A DNA stretch of 64,000 bases from Stenopsyche tienmushanensis (Eukaryota > Arthropoda > Insecta > Trichoptera > Stenopsychidae), in the NCBI GenBank assembly GCA_008973525.1, contig WACJ01000061.1:1116001-1180000 (forward strand), in the 5' to 3' direction. Below are positions 44,378 through 56,190 of this stretch, piece by piece (positions within the stretch are counted from its first letter, which is position 1; each line of letters begins with the position of its first letter). The notes under the pieces were generated by a model. It saw only the letters and a program-made list of their open reading frames with translations, made no database searches and had not been told where the DNA came from. A program made the translations under genes and the position numbers.

Positions 44378-44381
44378 TTAA

Positions 44382-47019
44382 TTAAGAACTTGAACTTGAG
44401 TGGCTTCTAGCCATCCCTTTGATGGGATGATATAGATCAAATGATATGATGTGCATAGAAGGAAAAATACAAGCGGTTTTATTAAAAAAGAAGAACTGGT
44501 TTGCCGTGCAAGCCTCAGTTTTCTGACTTTTTTCTTAAGGGGTCGATTTTGCAAAAGAGTGGTGAAACTTAGATAATGACGTCATTCTAGTACAGTACAC
44601 GAGGCGTCATATAGGCGCCAGTCAAGGTGATAAACAAGGCTGAACCTTAGATCACTAATCATTAGTCTCGCAGACTACAAAATCGGAACGTATTCAACAT
44701 ATATGCATATTCCCAAACCTTCAGTGACAGTGTAACTTGAAAATATGATTAGTGTTAACCAGTTAAGTCTTGAGATCCGACCGGTTGTCTTGGCCGCGGA
44801 AAGCCTTGTTGCGGCTACGGGGTCTCATCCGGCGTGGGTTGAACACAAAGTGGGACTTTAAGACAATTTGAAATTAATAGTATCTTATTAAAATGTCAAA
44901 AATTAGATGAAAGATCAGATTGTCTACGTCGTTTGTTTAACTATAAGATCGGAGAAGAAGCTCAAAAATTATGATCAGAAGAAGAGTCCTTAAGTATGGC
45001 AAAGATCAACTCAAAGACAACGCCGAGAACACATCTTCTTTCTGCCAATGATTTCGATCAAGAATATTTTTTTAAGTTTTTTCTGCATATCATATGTACG
45101 TATGGATAATTTTCCCCCATAAGAACGCAGAATAGATAGATAGGTGCAAGAAGGACAAACTTTTCTTGTATTTTAAATATTTAAAGTACTTCTGATGATG
45201 ATAAAATCATTAATTATCAAGAAAAATATTTTAGATCATATGTGAAAGGTCATTGTCTTATCGCTATTGTTACAGGACGTACAAGGATTTCGTCGCCTTC
45301 GACATGTCTGCTTCCTATGAACACAGGCGGTCGTTTTGACAGTCAATTAACACTGTCGGCTTCATATCACCAAGACAATTTCTCCTGATGACAGCTTGGT
45401 GACCTCGGGTGCATGAACTTGGACCATTTCAATGAAGACACTTTCCAATGGAATTTGACGCCAAGAATAACTAAACGATGTTGCTAGCCACGAAAGTACG
45501 CAGGACCGAGTCAAAATTAAACAGGAACCTAATCGCATTAAAAGCGAATTAAAAACGTATGAAAATATTCAACGTGGGTGTAAAACCTGATTTTTAAATT
45601 AAAAGTAATTGAAGCAGCTTTGATTTGCATCGATTAAATAACCACGACGACAAAGTTTAAGGACCTTATATATCATTCCTAATTTTGGTGCGCGGGAGCT
45701 TTTTTTTAAGAGTAAAAGCTTCAAAGCTTAATTAACGAACCGTGTAGAGCTTATTAAGCGACGCATGACCGAATCAACTGAAGAAAGTTTCGTATTATTA
45801 ACATTTTTAGATAGGTCGAAGAATAATATAGTTTTGTCAAGCATGGGAAAATTTGTCTTCGTGTTAAAGGAAGTAATAAACTTTTAGTGTGCGTATATCC
45901 GTGGATAACGATGCTGTGCAGAGGAGTCATTTTTATGATGTTCGAACTGTTAAACCTTCTGTTTATTGCGGAATATGAAATAATTTTATGGAAGTTCTTG
46001 AATTCCGATGCTGTTAGGAAACGTGTTTATTAAATGCATTTAACTGTTGCTTGGATTTTTTCCAAATAAATATAGCTTGCATTCTTCACGAAGAAGTATT
46101 GGTAAAGAGGTTTAGCTCTTGGAGTCGTTAAAATTTACGTTTAAACGAAAATATTCCACAATACCAACAAATTTGTACTTATATAAAGATCACTATGCTT
46201 AGAAAAATCCCTACGTAGATTGGCCTAAATACCAAAAAATATACACATAATTTTCGAAAGGATCGTTAGATATTTTTGTTGCCATCTTACATATTTTTAT
46301 CTAGAGCATTTGATATGCTGCAAATATTTTTATGCGATAATGGAATATTTCGCGCAAAAATAGTCTTGAATTAACTTCTTCACAAATTACATCAACATAC
46401 ATCACCAATTATTTTACAAAAATATGTAATAAGTAGTAATATGTCATAGTTTTACTTTGCTAAATATATTGTTATTTTTAAGATACCTCACGTCAATGAT
46501 TTTTTGTACAGCTTAAAGTCAATCTGATAAATCATGGTACAAATTTGTGACATATGTCTGTACTCTGCCTACAGCATATTTTTATGTATGCTATTATAAT
46601 AGACAGAGCGTCACGACATTAATAAAGTAAACCGGAAAATTCGCACTTGGATGACAGCGAACATTAATTTAGATTAGTGAATCCAGAAAGGATAACATAA
46701 TATTAATACGCGCATTTTTAACTAGAATAATAGTTCAACGTAGATGCAGAATCATTATCTTTGCAGTAGCGAACAATTTAACGTATTTTGCTATAGTTGA
46801 ATTCGTTTATTACATGCATTTTTATACAAGATAACGGATATAACGAGCAACCGTACAAGTTTACAAATGAATTTAAATAGTATATGCGATATTATATCTA
46901 TGGACTTATTATTATCGCTTTATGTCTCATGATTTAATCGGTTAACTGCTATGTATGAAAAACGAAAGCTATCCCCAAAGGCCAAATAATAATTTCAAAT
47001 AATAGTATAAAAAAAATGT
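44382..47019. other. AT-rich intergenic DNA, no gene recognised
   Basis: No open frame above 60 codons of note and no terminal repeats. A GC-richer patch at 44770-44865 (GCGGCTACGGGGTCTCATCC, GTGGGTTGAAC) has a weak resemblance to tRNA-derived SINE heads but lacks convincing A and B boxes. Confidence 0.5.
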
Positions 47020-47668
47020 AAGCCTTTTTATGTGCGGTAGATGCGTTCCGCGGAAAATCGCACAAAATAAGCTATAACTCACATAGAAAAAGTGAAGATG
47101 CGTTTCATGGATTTTAAAAACCGCATAACTTTGAAACAGCCATATAAAATATACCCAAAATCGCATAAAAAAAGTTAATAAATAAAAACAGGAAACAGGA
47201 AAAACAGGATGCCTAATATATTTGGCATCTTAAATTCCAAACATCCACCAGAGAAATACTAATTATTTTAATTGCAAACTATCATCGCTGTATGATAATT
47301 TTTGTTGCGATTTTTGATGACTCAAAATAATTTTCTTCTTTGGAAGAAATAGTATATCTAGTGTCAATGTCATCATTGTTCTGTGTAGATTTTCTTTTTC
47401 CAACAATATAATTCATAATTAGCAAAGATGTCACTATATTCCCTAACTCAAAAAAAAAATCACAAAATGGCGACTGTTCTAAAAAATTTCAGTAAAGTAA
47501 TTTTATTTACACAGTCCAAATTTCGGTTAGTTTTGATTATTTATTTCCTATTTTAAACAAAATATCTCGATACGTACTCTTTACGAAATAAAAAAAATGC
47601 TTTAAAAAAACCGCATAACTTCGAAATCGCACAAAAAAAGTCGCACAAAAAAAGATTTGAGTGTATTT
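47020..47668 (-). mobile_element. Tigger/pogo-like non-autonomous element, inverted copy
   Basis: Read on the minus strand it follows the 42159 element: ATCTTTTTTTGTGCGACTTT, GATTTCGAAGTTATGCGG, the acidic-peptide stretch, AATTAGTATTTC, then CGCGGAACGCATCTACCGCA. About 100 bp near 47070-47170 duplicate the GAAACGCATC and TTATGCGG end motifs, absent from the other copy, suggesting an internal terminal duplication. Together the two copies form a 4.3-kb-spaced inverted pair. Confidence 0.65.
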
Positions 47669-49974
47669 AACTCAAAATTGAAGCTCGTGAATATTTTCAG
47701 TTGCAGTTTAATCAGAAATATCGATTTAAAACTGGTCAGGGTTATCACTTTTTATTTAGCAAATATGATATGATATTTGCGACGAGAATTCGTTGCCATA
47801 GGTCATACGCGTATATAGACGCTTGTAGCAGTTAACCAGTTAATATTTCCTGCTATGAAAATAACATTAGACTTTGATGTACTAGCTGGTGATGTGACTG
47901 TCGTTTCTCATTTAAGATAATTAATACCTTTCACACTTGCTCTTGGTCGTTAAAATTGCTAATTATCTCAGCAATGAAGTTAAGTCTTTTTCTTTTGGTT
48001 TCTTGAAAAACATAGTTATGATTCTGTGAATGGCCATTTCAAAAATTGTTATCTTCCTTAAAGATCTGTTATTGAGGGATGATCGGCTATCTACTTTGTT
48101 GGGTATTTCCGCTATCAGATGTATGTAGTTAAGTATTTATCTTTCACTTAAGGTCAGACTAGGTTTTTGTTCATAGAACCTGATCCAGACCGGTTGACAT
48201 TTGATAGAAGTAACAGGTTACGCAATTTGTGGTAACCGTTCACTGAGGACTAACTGGATCAAATGCTATGCTTGGCTATCATCAGCTTACTCAATTTACA
48301 ACCTGGCTTCATCAAGACAGCTGGAAACTGAACTCTTCCATCCTAGCCATTACGGTAGATTATACATTTAAAGTTTAATTACCGACAGACACACCAAAAC
48401 AAAAAAATACATTAAAAGCGATACAGCTACATGATAGATTTCACTGTTAAGAGACTCTACATTTGTCGCATGCAAATTCGTGGAAATGCCAAAATCTCTC
48501 ATTGTAAAGTCAAGTCAAGAAAAATATTTTTTTCGTGATTGTCAAATATCGTGCTGCCATTCAAAACAAACTGGGAAGCATGCAATTGTATCATCACGCC
48601 GCATCTCAATTTTTCAATGGATGATCTTGAAATGAACAATTAAGTTACACTGACCCATTTCAGCGTGAGTGAAATTTGAGCATTCATAAAAAATGTCTTC
48701 ATTGTTTTGAGTAATTATAGTCGAGGCTTTTGTACTGAAATTTGCTTTTATTTGCGAACAATCAGTCGGCAAAAACCAAGGATAAACCACGGCAGAATGA
48801 CACAGTCCGAAACAGAAGAGCCAAACATAGACAAATTAGTCTCACCTTTAAGTCGTAATAGTACGCGATTCTCAAATGCGAATAATAACCAGCAATTGGA
48901 TGCTTACCTGAAACAAAAAGATAAATTATAACCATGCAAATATGTTTATTAGAATCGCCAATATATTATTGGGGGTCATGATCATAAATTGGGTCGCGAA
49001 CTCTCGCAAAAGAGTTCAAGCAACAGGTTTTAATGGGCATTCGGGTCTTAAGATTGGAATGTTATTTCGCTGCTTAATATGTTTTGATCGAAGCATAATT
49101 ATTTAGATAAATCTCAATTGATCATTTTGAGTCGATCCAAATTTGTATGAAAAATCTTTTTAGTAATGCGTGGAGGCGTTTGTACGAAACCGATTATGAA
49201 AATAACATGACTTATATCCAATATTTACATATTTTAAGACGTTAATTTGTAAAATTTGCATTCCCTTTCGGCATTTAAAATTGCATTTTATAAATAAGTT
49301 GATGCAATTTATTTTATGCAATTTTAGCGAATTCATAGAGTTTTTGCTTGTCAACTTGCTTTGCTTTCAACGACATTCCTAACTGGACAATCTATTATTT
49401 AAAGTTGACCCAATATGTTGCATATTTTTAATAGCGAAAGTGATTTTGAATCATTAAATACTAAGTAGTTGTTTTGAAAGTCTTATTATGTAGAAAGTAT
49501 TATAACTACCGCGTAAATCAAAGATTTGGTATATGTGCTTGGAATTAGATTTGCTGTCACTGAATTTGATTGATATAATAAAAACGAATTAATCCATCGT
49601 CTAATAATATCCAGAAAATTAATGACCAAATAAATTACCATCCAGTTCTACTTCTTCTTAAGAACCATATTTGTCCATATGACATAAGTAATCTCCGTAT
49701 GATATTTTTCTAGAAATACTGGTTTTATGTGTCGATTTCCCATTGCTTCCACAAATGTTAAAGCATGAATTTAAAGGCAAAAGAGGATCTATGATGTGGA
49801 GAAACTTTGATATATAAGATCGTTTTTGAACTCTTATTATAAAGCTTTGGTTTTAAATTCAGATTGTACAAAAACAAATCACCATCTAAGAAATTTGGGA
49901 GAATGGAAATATCAACATTTGATATCAATAGTCTAAATCCAGGTTCAAGTAAATCAGGAATGTTCGGTCACGAT
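47669..49974. other. AT-rich intergenic DNA, no gene recognised
   Basis: A 74-codon plus frame (48707-48931) with a polar Asn/Gln-rich end is unrecognised, as is a 64-codon minus frame (49160-49354). No repeats were noticed. Confidence 0.45.
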
Positions 49975-50134
49975 ATTCGAAACCTGAATAATTGTATATA
50001 TCGGCATTAAATTAAAATTTACAAAGTTGCTCTTTTGTTTACAAGTAGTTTAGGTTAATTATTTTTAAGTATATGTAGTCTATTTTGGATACAAGATGGA
50101 CTTTGATAGACATGAATAAAGTTGTAGCGCGGGA
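49975..50134. repeat. Dispersed repeat shared with 32665-32818
   Basis: Collinear blocks TAATTGTATATATCGG, ATTAAAATTTACAAAGTTG, TACAAGTAGTTTAGGTTA and GTTGTAGCGCGGGAA. It abuts directly the tandem DDE array, so it is probably the outer part of the same transposon. Confidence 0.6.
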
Positions 50135-50137
50135 ACA

Positions 50138-50332
50138 TGTCTCTAGACAAAGAAATCCACTGGTGTCAGGTCTGTAGACCATACGAGCCACGGAATAGGG
50201 TACGTCTCCAAACAAAGAAATCCACTGGTGTCAGGTCTGTAGACCATACGAGCCACGGAATAGGGTACGTCTCCAAACAAAGAAATCCAATGGTGTCAGG
50301 TCTGGTAACCATGTGAGTCACGGAATAGGACC
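50138..50332 (-). repeat. Three 65-bp tandem units from a DDE transposase catalytic block
   Basis: Units start with AGAAATCCACTGGTGTCAGG at 50151, 50216 and 50281 (exact 65-bp period). The first two are nearly identical and the third diverged (TCTGGTAACCATGTGAGTC). The minus strand encodes the SPDLTPLDFF-type block. The homologous locus at 41818 has two units with a 66-bp period. Confidence 0.85.
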
Positions 50333-50334
50333 GC

Positions 50335-50460
50335 CAAAATAATTCATTTACACAACAGAGGTGTTCACAAAAGAAATCCTAATTTAAGGAATAAGCCCTG
50401 CCTTTGCAAAAATTAAAGAGGAAATGCTACTTCAGACAACTACAGTTGAAATTACAGTTC
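50335..50460 (+). pseudogene. DDE transposase C-terminal fragment, inverted relative to the tandem block
   Basis: CAAAATAATTCATTT through GAGGTGTTCACAAAAGAAAT and GCCTTTGCAAAAATTAAAGA matches the complement of 41695-41800. At 41.7 kb the catalytic block and this part are on the same strand; here they are on opposite strands, so an inversion separated them. Confidence 0.6.
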
Positions 50461-50501
50461 ATGACCCTGGCAAAATGGTAACTCTTCAAGTTTAACGACT
50501 T

Positions 50502-51430
50502 GTGCTCGGACCTGCCCTGTAAAATGTAATGTACGACGGACTGCTGAGGATGCCGCTAATGGACGGAGCCAAAATGGTCGCCTTCGCTGATGATGTTGCC
50601 ACTCTAGTCACCGCAAAATCCATGGAGATCCTGCGAATGATCTGCGAGAATGCACTGAGGAAGGCTAAGAAATCGCCAACATGAGCTGGTCTGGAACTCG
50701 CTGTCCAAAAAACGGAGGCCCTCTTTTTCAGAAGACGCAGGAAGCTTGCGCCCCCACCCTTTGACGATCGGGGGTTGCGAGATTAAATACTCAAGATCCA
50801 TTCGGTATTTGGGGGTGGAGATTGAGGACAAGCTCCGATTCGTCATCCACGTAGGGAAATCGGCAGTGAAGGCGGCCAGCATTGCGAAGAATCTGGCCAG
50901 GTTGGTCCGGATGCCCAACATTGGTCGCCCAAAAACAAACAGGAGGCGACTCTACAGCGAGGTAATGCAGTCGGTATTGTTGTCCCGCCGATGGGCAACA
51001 TAGGCCAAGGCACTATGAATTGAATGAACCAGGCTCAACATGGTCAGAGTCCAGAGAAGGAGCGCAATCAGAGTGGCTGCTGCATATCGCACAATGTCGG
51101 AAGACGCCGTCCTGGCAATGACTGTCATACCGCCAATCGACCTGCTCGCTTTCGAGAGACAGGCAATACAGAAAGATGAAGACAGGAATAATGCTATGCA
51201 AATGACCATGGCGGCGTGGCAGTCCTGATGGGACAACTCCGCTAAGGGTCGGTGGACGCACGAGCTAATACAGAACCTGGGTAGCCAGAAAGCACGGTCA
51301 ACTGTGCTACCACTTGACCCAGGTCCTCATTGGGCACAACATTTGTCTGCCCAGCATGGAGCACTGAAATGGAAATCCTACAGGAGGAGCTGGGAATCAG
51401 CTTGCCCTCCTCTAGCTACATGATATCTTC
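50502..51430 (+). pseudogene. R1-like reverse transcriptase and C-terminus, degenerate
   Basis: Readable pieces: VLGPAL with a stop in place of Trp, YDGLLRMPLMDGAKMVAFAD, then DVATLVTAKSME (FADDVATL is the catalytic Asp-Asp box, intact), AVQKTEALFFRRRRKL, YSRSIRYLGVEIEDKLRF, MPNIGRPKTNRRRLYSEVMQ, QRRSAIRVAAAYRTMSEDAV and VIPPIDLLAFERQ. Several frame changes and stops separate them. The zinc-knuckle part (after 51280) is decayed. Unlike copies 1 and 2 it keeps the AYRT residues at the position of their shared stop. Confidence 0.85.
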
Positions 51431-51714
51431 AATGCTAACGGATAATAGGGCATGGAATGCGTAGTACAAATACACGACATGCGCTATGCGGCGGAAGGAG
51501 GATGCTGAATGTACAAGACGACAAACAACAGCAAAAGAATAACATTCGGAAAGAGACAAATAGAGAGCCCATGAGGGACACATCGTTGCTATTCTTGTGC
51601 AATATGTACTTAATTAGTAGCCTGGTGGCGAAGAGGAGGATTTAGTGAGTAAAAATCCCACACTACCACCAGAATGGTGGTGTCTTTTGAAGATTCCCCC
51701 CTTCGCAAAAAAAA
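50502..51714 (+). mobile_element. 5'-truncated R1-like non-LTR retrotransposon (copy 3, older)
   Basis: Begins at GTGCTCGGACCTGCCCTGTA (reverse transcriptase VLGPAL box) and ends GAAGATTCCCCCCTTCGC plus eight A. The 3' UTR includes a small hairpin (ACCACCAGAATGGTGGT) where copies 1 and 2 have related but different sequence. It is much more diverged than the other two and no target duplication was found, fitting an older insertion from a related family. Confidence 0.85.
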
Positions 51715-54529
51715 GGCACGAGGCATATACGTGAAACGTAGCAAAAGACCCCCTAAATTCCCAAAAAAAAAAAAAAAATTTCGGTTCATGTGCCAAACAC
51801 CCTTCATATCGCGGATATCTTGTATATAACGATTCAAATGGATCAAAAAAGAACACCATTCCGGTCTAGTTTATGGGCAATAAAGTATTATTTATCTTTT
51901 AAAAAATTAGGCCACCAACGAAAAATCATAAACCACAAGTTTAAATTTATATTTTACATTGTGACATAGAATCATGGCCAATAATAGATTTGACCAAAAC
52001 CACAAATGAAGATACGCGTTGCAACAAAAATTTTGTAGCTATGGTTTATTTCACGTTTTGGATATTTTCGCCGTATTGTAAATTTAAGTATACCAGTACT
52101 TCTATCGACAATTTTACGTTTTTTATACAAGTAGATACTGTAACGTAAAATAATGATATATTACGTCTACGTGAATTAATAATGATATAATGGTGATTTC
52201 AGAACAAATACCTTGGAACAGTTCTCGCAGAGAAAATCAATATAATTAAATAAATTATCTCTAGAATCCAAGACACTAATAACTATCTAGTATTTTTTTG
52301 CAAGAAGCTCTCAAGTTCTCGATAAAATGATCTACCATTCTAAAATGTTGGCAGAATTTTAAGAAAATTTTATGATAGATGCAATATCCAAGTTACATTC
52401 ACCGTTATGCCACCCACATCTATCGACTGTGTTTCATCTTAGGTAATATCATCAATAATAAATTATAGCCCGTCTTGAAAGTAATTCTAAGATGATTTTC
52501 CCAAGGCAATTGACCGCTAATGTCATTTAATTTAATATCACAATTTCCTTCTAAGTTCGTTATTTACATATGCAAAGGTGTTTTTACCACCCACTGAAGA
52601 TATGACTTCACAAAAATTCATTGTGATGATCATATTACACCAGTAAATGAGGAATTATTGCCTTCCAAATCGAATAACTCAACCATCGAATCTCCAATTA
52701 CTATTTTCCATTTAAGTCTTCGGTTATTCAACATCATCAAATTAATATTGAGTCGCCTCGTAATCGATTTGCGTCGACCTTGCGATATGATGTTTTTTGA
52801 CCCAATCATCATTCAATACAGCAATCATCACGATGTTTTGTGCCGTTATTAAATCTGTTTTTAGTTCTTGTCGAGCATGTAAAGGTCAGATTGACCTTAA
52901 ATGATGAACTCAAAACCACTTCGTTTAAATGGATATTTCGTGTAATTATAATTTGAAAATTTGAAGACGACCACATTAGGGCATTTGATGGAAAGAATGA
53001 GGACCCCTAGATTTGGGACAGTCGCACATGCATTAAATGCCTATTAAATCATGCACACAAAAAATTGCATATATGGCACAGTGTATGAACAACCACAAAA
53101 AATGCATGAATGAGTTAAGAATAAAAATAAGGATTGTAGAATGCAAATCATCGAATATTTTATAGCATCATATCACGAAATTGATGATCGATTTTTATCA
53201 TACGAAAATGACAAATGCCATATCGAATGCGCGTAAAAAAGACTTGTCACGTCCAACGCCCACGTCCATCAACACGATGTTATTTTGTTGTATTCAGGAT
53301 TCAATTTGATTCTCTAGGCACGTGCCACTCGGCGTGTTTCGGGTCATCGTTTGATTCTCTACGGACACACATAGTGACCGATGCAAGTGTTTATTTTTTC
53401 GTCTATGAATATGCATATTTGTATTTCAGTTCTTGCGGGCGTTATGTCACCGTCTGATGACTGGTCTGGCGTAATGTCATTTGAAAAGATTTTTCGAATT
53501 CGTAATGAATGATTTGACACTGAGACATTCCGTGAGTAATGTCGTTATCACGTCAAATAAAGTTCATTCTTATAATAAGTGAGAATTTATCGGATTCTCT
53601 TCGTTTAGCTCATGTGGCACCCATCTTCCTTGTCTCCACATCTTCCCGATTTTTTTCAGATTTCTTTGAACACTAGTCCATTAATATCCAAGATCGGCCA
53701 ATATATTTTTTAATAATTGCTGTTGGATTACATTCGATTTCAGCAGTTAGAGTGGCTGCATTCAACCCTTAAAATATCGCCAAGTTCATCGCAAATATTT
53801 TTAATTGGGTGCTTTGCAGTCTCTAATTTGATAAAAAGATAAAGCATTAAATTTCGAATAAATTATTTGCTTGGCAAAAATCGATCCATTGTAAATTGGG
53901 GTTGTTAAATTTGAATTTTAAAAATCACAATTTATTCTTGATGAGTTTAGTCATCGGAAGAGCACAAAACACGACTTAACACGATATTTGAACATTTCGC
54001 GCAAAAGAATTCCCAATTTCAATTTTAAAAAAATTGACATTGAAACGTAATGTGAAGATTAGGGTAAATTAACACGAACGTCACAAAAAGTGAAACTCCA
54101 AGCAGCAGTCGGAAAGATAGGGAGAATCATTCGTATGTATGTGTCAGTGTATATTGCATACATCATATAGGCGTTACGCGCATGCGTCGCGTAGTTTGCC
54201 TATTTTAATGCATATTACACAAACACAGCTTCACCTTTTAGCTAACAATTACTGTTGAACCAATTGAAAAAAATCAATGACCTGATAGCGCCCTGGCGAG
54301 GACAGGGGAGATTGGACCCTTTGTATTCCAGAAAGCTTTTTTCAGTAAAATCAATAAGGTCGTCTAGAATTGTTTTTCACTATCTCCTGAAAAAACTACT
54401 CAGTCCTTACCAATTTCCCACACTTCCTATCGAGACGATCGCGAAAGCGCCCTTCGACACGTTCATCCAGGTGGCTCACTGGGTGAGCTTTTAAATGAAA
54501 CTTTAAATATCGAGCGAAAGAGGAGGTGA
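51715..54529. other. AT-rich intergenic DNA, no gene recognised
   Basis: A 16-bp poly-A near 51763 with a preceding TAGCAAAAGACCCCCT may be another tail. Frames at 52630-52852 (both strands), 53215-53457 and 54255-54494 have no recognisable motif; the last lies just upstream of a LINE tail and could belong to it. Confidence 0.4.
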
Positions 54530-54640
54530 ATGTATGATACATACGAGATGGATGTAATCCCTTCCTGTGAATGGATATTGAAGAGGTCCTAGTTCAGCAG
54601 TGGACTGTTTGTGTTTGCGCTATGATGATGATGATCATAA
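54530..54640 (+). repeat. LINE 3' end with GATGAT microsatellite
   Basis: GAGGTCCTAGTTCAGCAGTG and GACTG, followed after a short gap by four ATG/GAT units. The translation EEVLVQQWT matches the terminal 'LEEAFVQQWT' codons of an RTE-like LINE ORF, and GAGG(A/T)CCT...CAGCAGTGGAC plus (GAT)n is its common 3' signature in insect genomes. Only this tail is recognised. Confidence 0.7.
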
Positions 54641-54829
54641 TATTTAACTAAACACAATATTTTTAACTAATGAATTTGATGTTATTTGCAGTTATTTTTA
54701 TTTAAATAACTTATTTTATGTGAGGTTGGGACAGAGCTGAATTACCGAGCGTGTCTCCCAAGTGCTACATTCGGATTGATCCCACAATATATAAAGTGAA
54801 AGGCTTTAGAATATATTTTTTCAAAATAT

Positions 54830-55400
54830 TAGGTACCGCATGCGGTGTCGCTCCCGGATTACTGGAAGTCCCAGTTCCTCACGGAACACGGGCGGTTTAG
54901 GGCCTCTCTCCGCAGGTTTAGGATTTCTCCTTCCTCGGAGTGCCCATGCGGAGATCCGTTCATGGACATGTCCGGGCATGGCGTCCGATCGCAAGGCGCT
55001 ACTTTGTTGTGTCAGCGGTCCAGAGTTTGGACCGGTTGGACACGGAAACCTTGTGGCCACTCCCTCTAATTTTATTATATAAAAATGCATTCCTGGGGTC
55101 TTCTACGACCTCGATAGGGTTATAGAGCTCCCATCCCCCCGGTAGCCAGTAAACTCAGCGGGCTTGCACCCTCCCGGGGTCCCGAGCAGAGCTCAAATAC
55201 CCTTTTCCCAATATTTAATTATAAATCCGCGCTCAGAGCGCAAGTAGCTACTAGCAGTGGAGAAATAGCGAGTCCTTTTTGCACCCTAGTGTGCATTTTT
55301 GTTGTGCGGACTGGCATGGCCCCGAATAGCAGGGTCAATAAACAGCTCGGGGCAGTGGAGGGTCCCATGTTGTCTGTGTTAGGGGACTGTGTATTTTTCT
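54830..55400 (+). mobile_element. 3' end of a second R1/I-like LINE (source of the composite tails)
   Basis: The plus strand reads LTEHGRFRASLRRFRISPSS then ECPCG, the conserved 'LTGHGxFxxYLxRFxxxxxxxCPCG' zinc-knuckle start of R1/I-type ORF2 proteins. A frameshift leads to SWTCPGMASDRKALL and VGHGNLVATPS, the C-terminus shared with the composite repeats at 19953, 22998, 30660 and 33326. A GC-rich 3' UTR follows (CCTCCCGGGGTCCCGAGCAG, AATAGCAGGGTCAATAAACA). No target duplication identified. Confidence 0.7.
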
Positions 55401-55725
55401 TTTAGAAATATATTTGGATTAGGGAACTTTTTTATCGCCTGGTCTATTATTACATCGAATCGAATCTAAATGTTCAGATTCCGCCATCTTCTTCATCGAT
55501 CTTTTTAATTACGCTTACAAACCTATATTTAATATTTGGCCTGTTATGATGCAGGGGATTGTTACCAGGGGACCATTTAACTAGATTTCATTGGAATGTT
55601 ATTTTGTTGTACACAGGGAATCTATGTATATGTAATCATTCCTTGCATTTTGAGTTATCCTAGATGACATACCTATGGATTTTGTATCATTATCAACATT
55701 TCTTGAATATCATTGAAGCTTTGTC
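55401..55725. other. Intergenic DNA, nothing recognised
   Basis: AT-rich with T runs; no feature seen. Confidence 0.4.
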
Positions 55726-56190
55726 TTGCTACACTTTTTTGCACTAAAAATCAAATTTGTACCAAACAAAATATTGTATTTTTCGGGAGTTTCCTGTATT
55801 ATAATTATTACGACTATATTGCTTCAAAGGGCGGAACTAAACATTATTTGTAGGAAGTACGATCGCCATTTAACACAGAAAACAATGGTCGAAACCAATT
55901 GCAAATATATCTTCGATGATCTCAATTTGGATAAAGAAAGGATATTGTGTCAAATATTGTGTCCATGTAATGAAAATGTGATTGGTAAACGCATTGTCAG
56001 TCGGTTGAAATGCAAGCATTCTTTTTACAAAGAATTATGTCGTCGATTGCAACACCACAGCGTGTTTGCCCTTTCAACTTTCCAAAGCAAGAAAATGAAT
56101 TTCGTCGATATCAAATCGATTTTTCGTGATTTAAATAATAAATCCGAACCTGCGTACCACTTCCCAGTACGTGATTCGATTCCAAAATGA
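55726..56190 (+). other. 154-codon open frame, unknown
   Basis: The longest plus-strand frame not explained by an element. It opens with a hydrophobic stretch containing CIIIITTILL (possible membrane anchor or chance), then a polar part with Cys-rich ILCQILCPCNENV and KCKHSFYKELCRRL. No family was recognised. A second frame begins 4 bp before its end (56187). Both could be decayed exons or chance in AT-rich DNA. Codon use was not computed. Confidence 0.25.

Noticed and set aside
44770..44865. tRNA-like or SINE head
   Set aside because: GTGGGTTGAAC is only loosely like a B box and no A box at proper spacing or cloverleaf could be drawn.
50138..50332. CRISPR-like array of direct repeats
   Set aside because: The 65-bp units are contiguous without spacers and encode a transposase block.
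56187..56190. ATGA overlap suggesting a bacterial-type operon
   Set aside because: Everything else in the window is eukaryotic mobile DNA; there are no ribosome binding sites or gene density to support prokaryotic genes.
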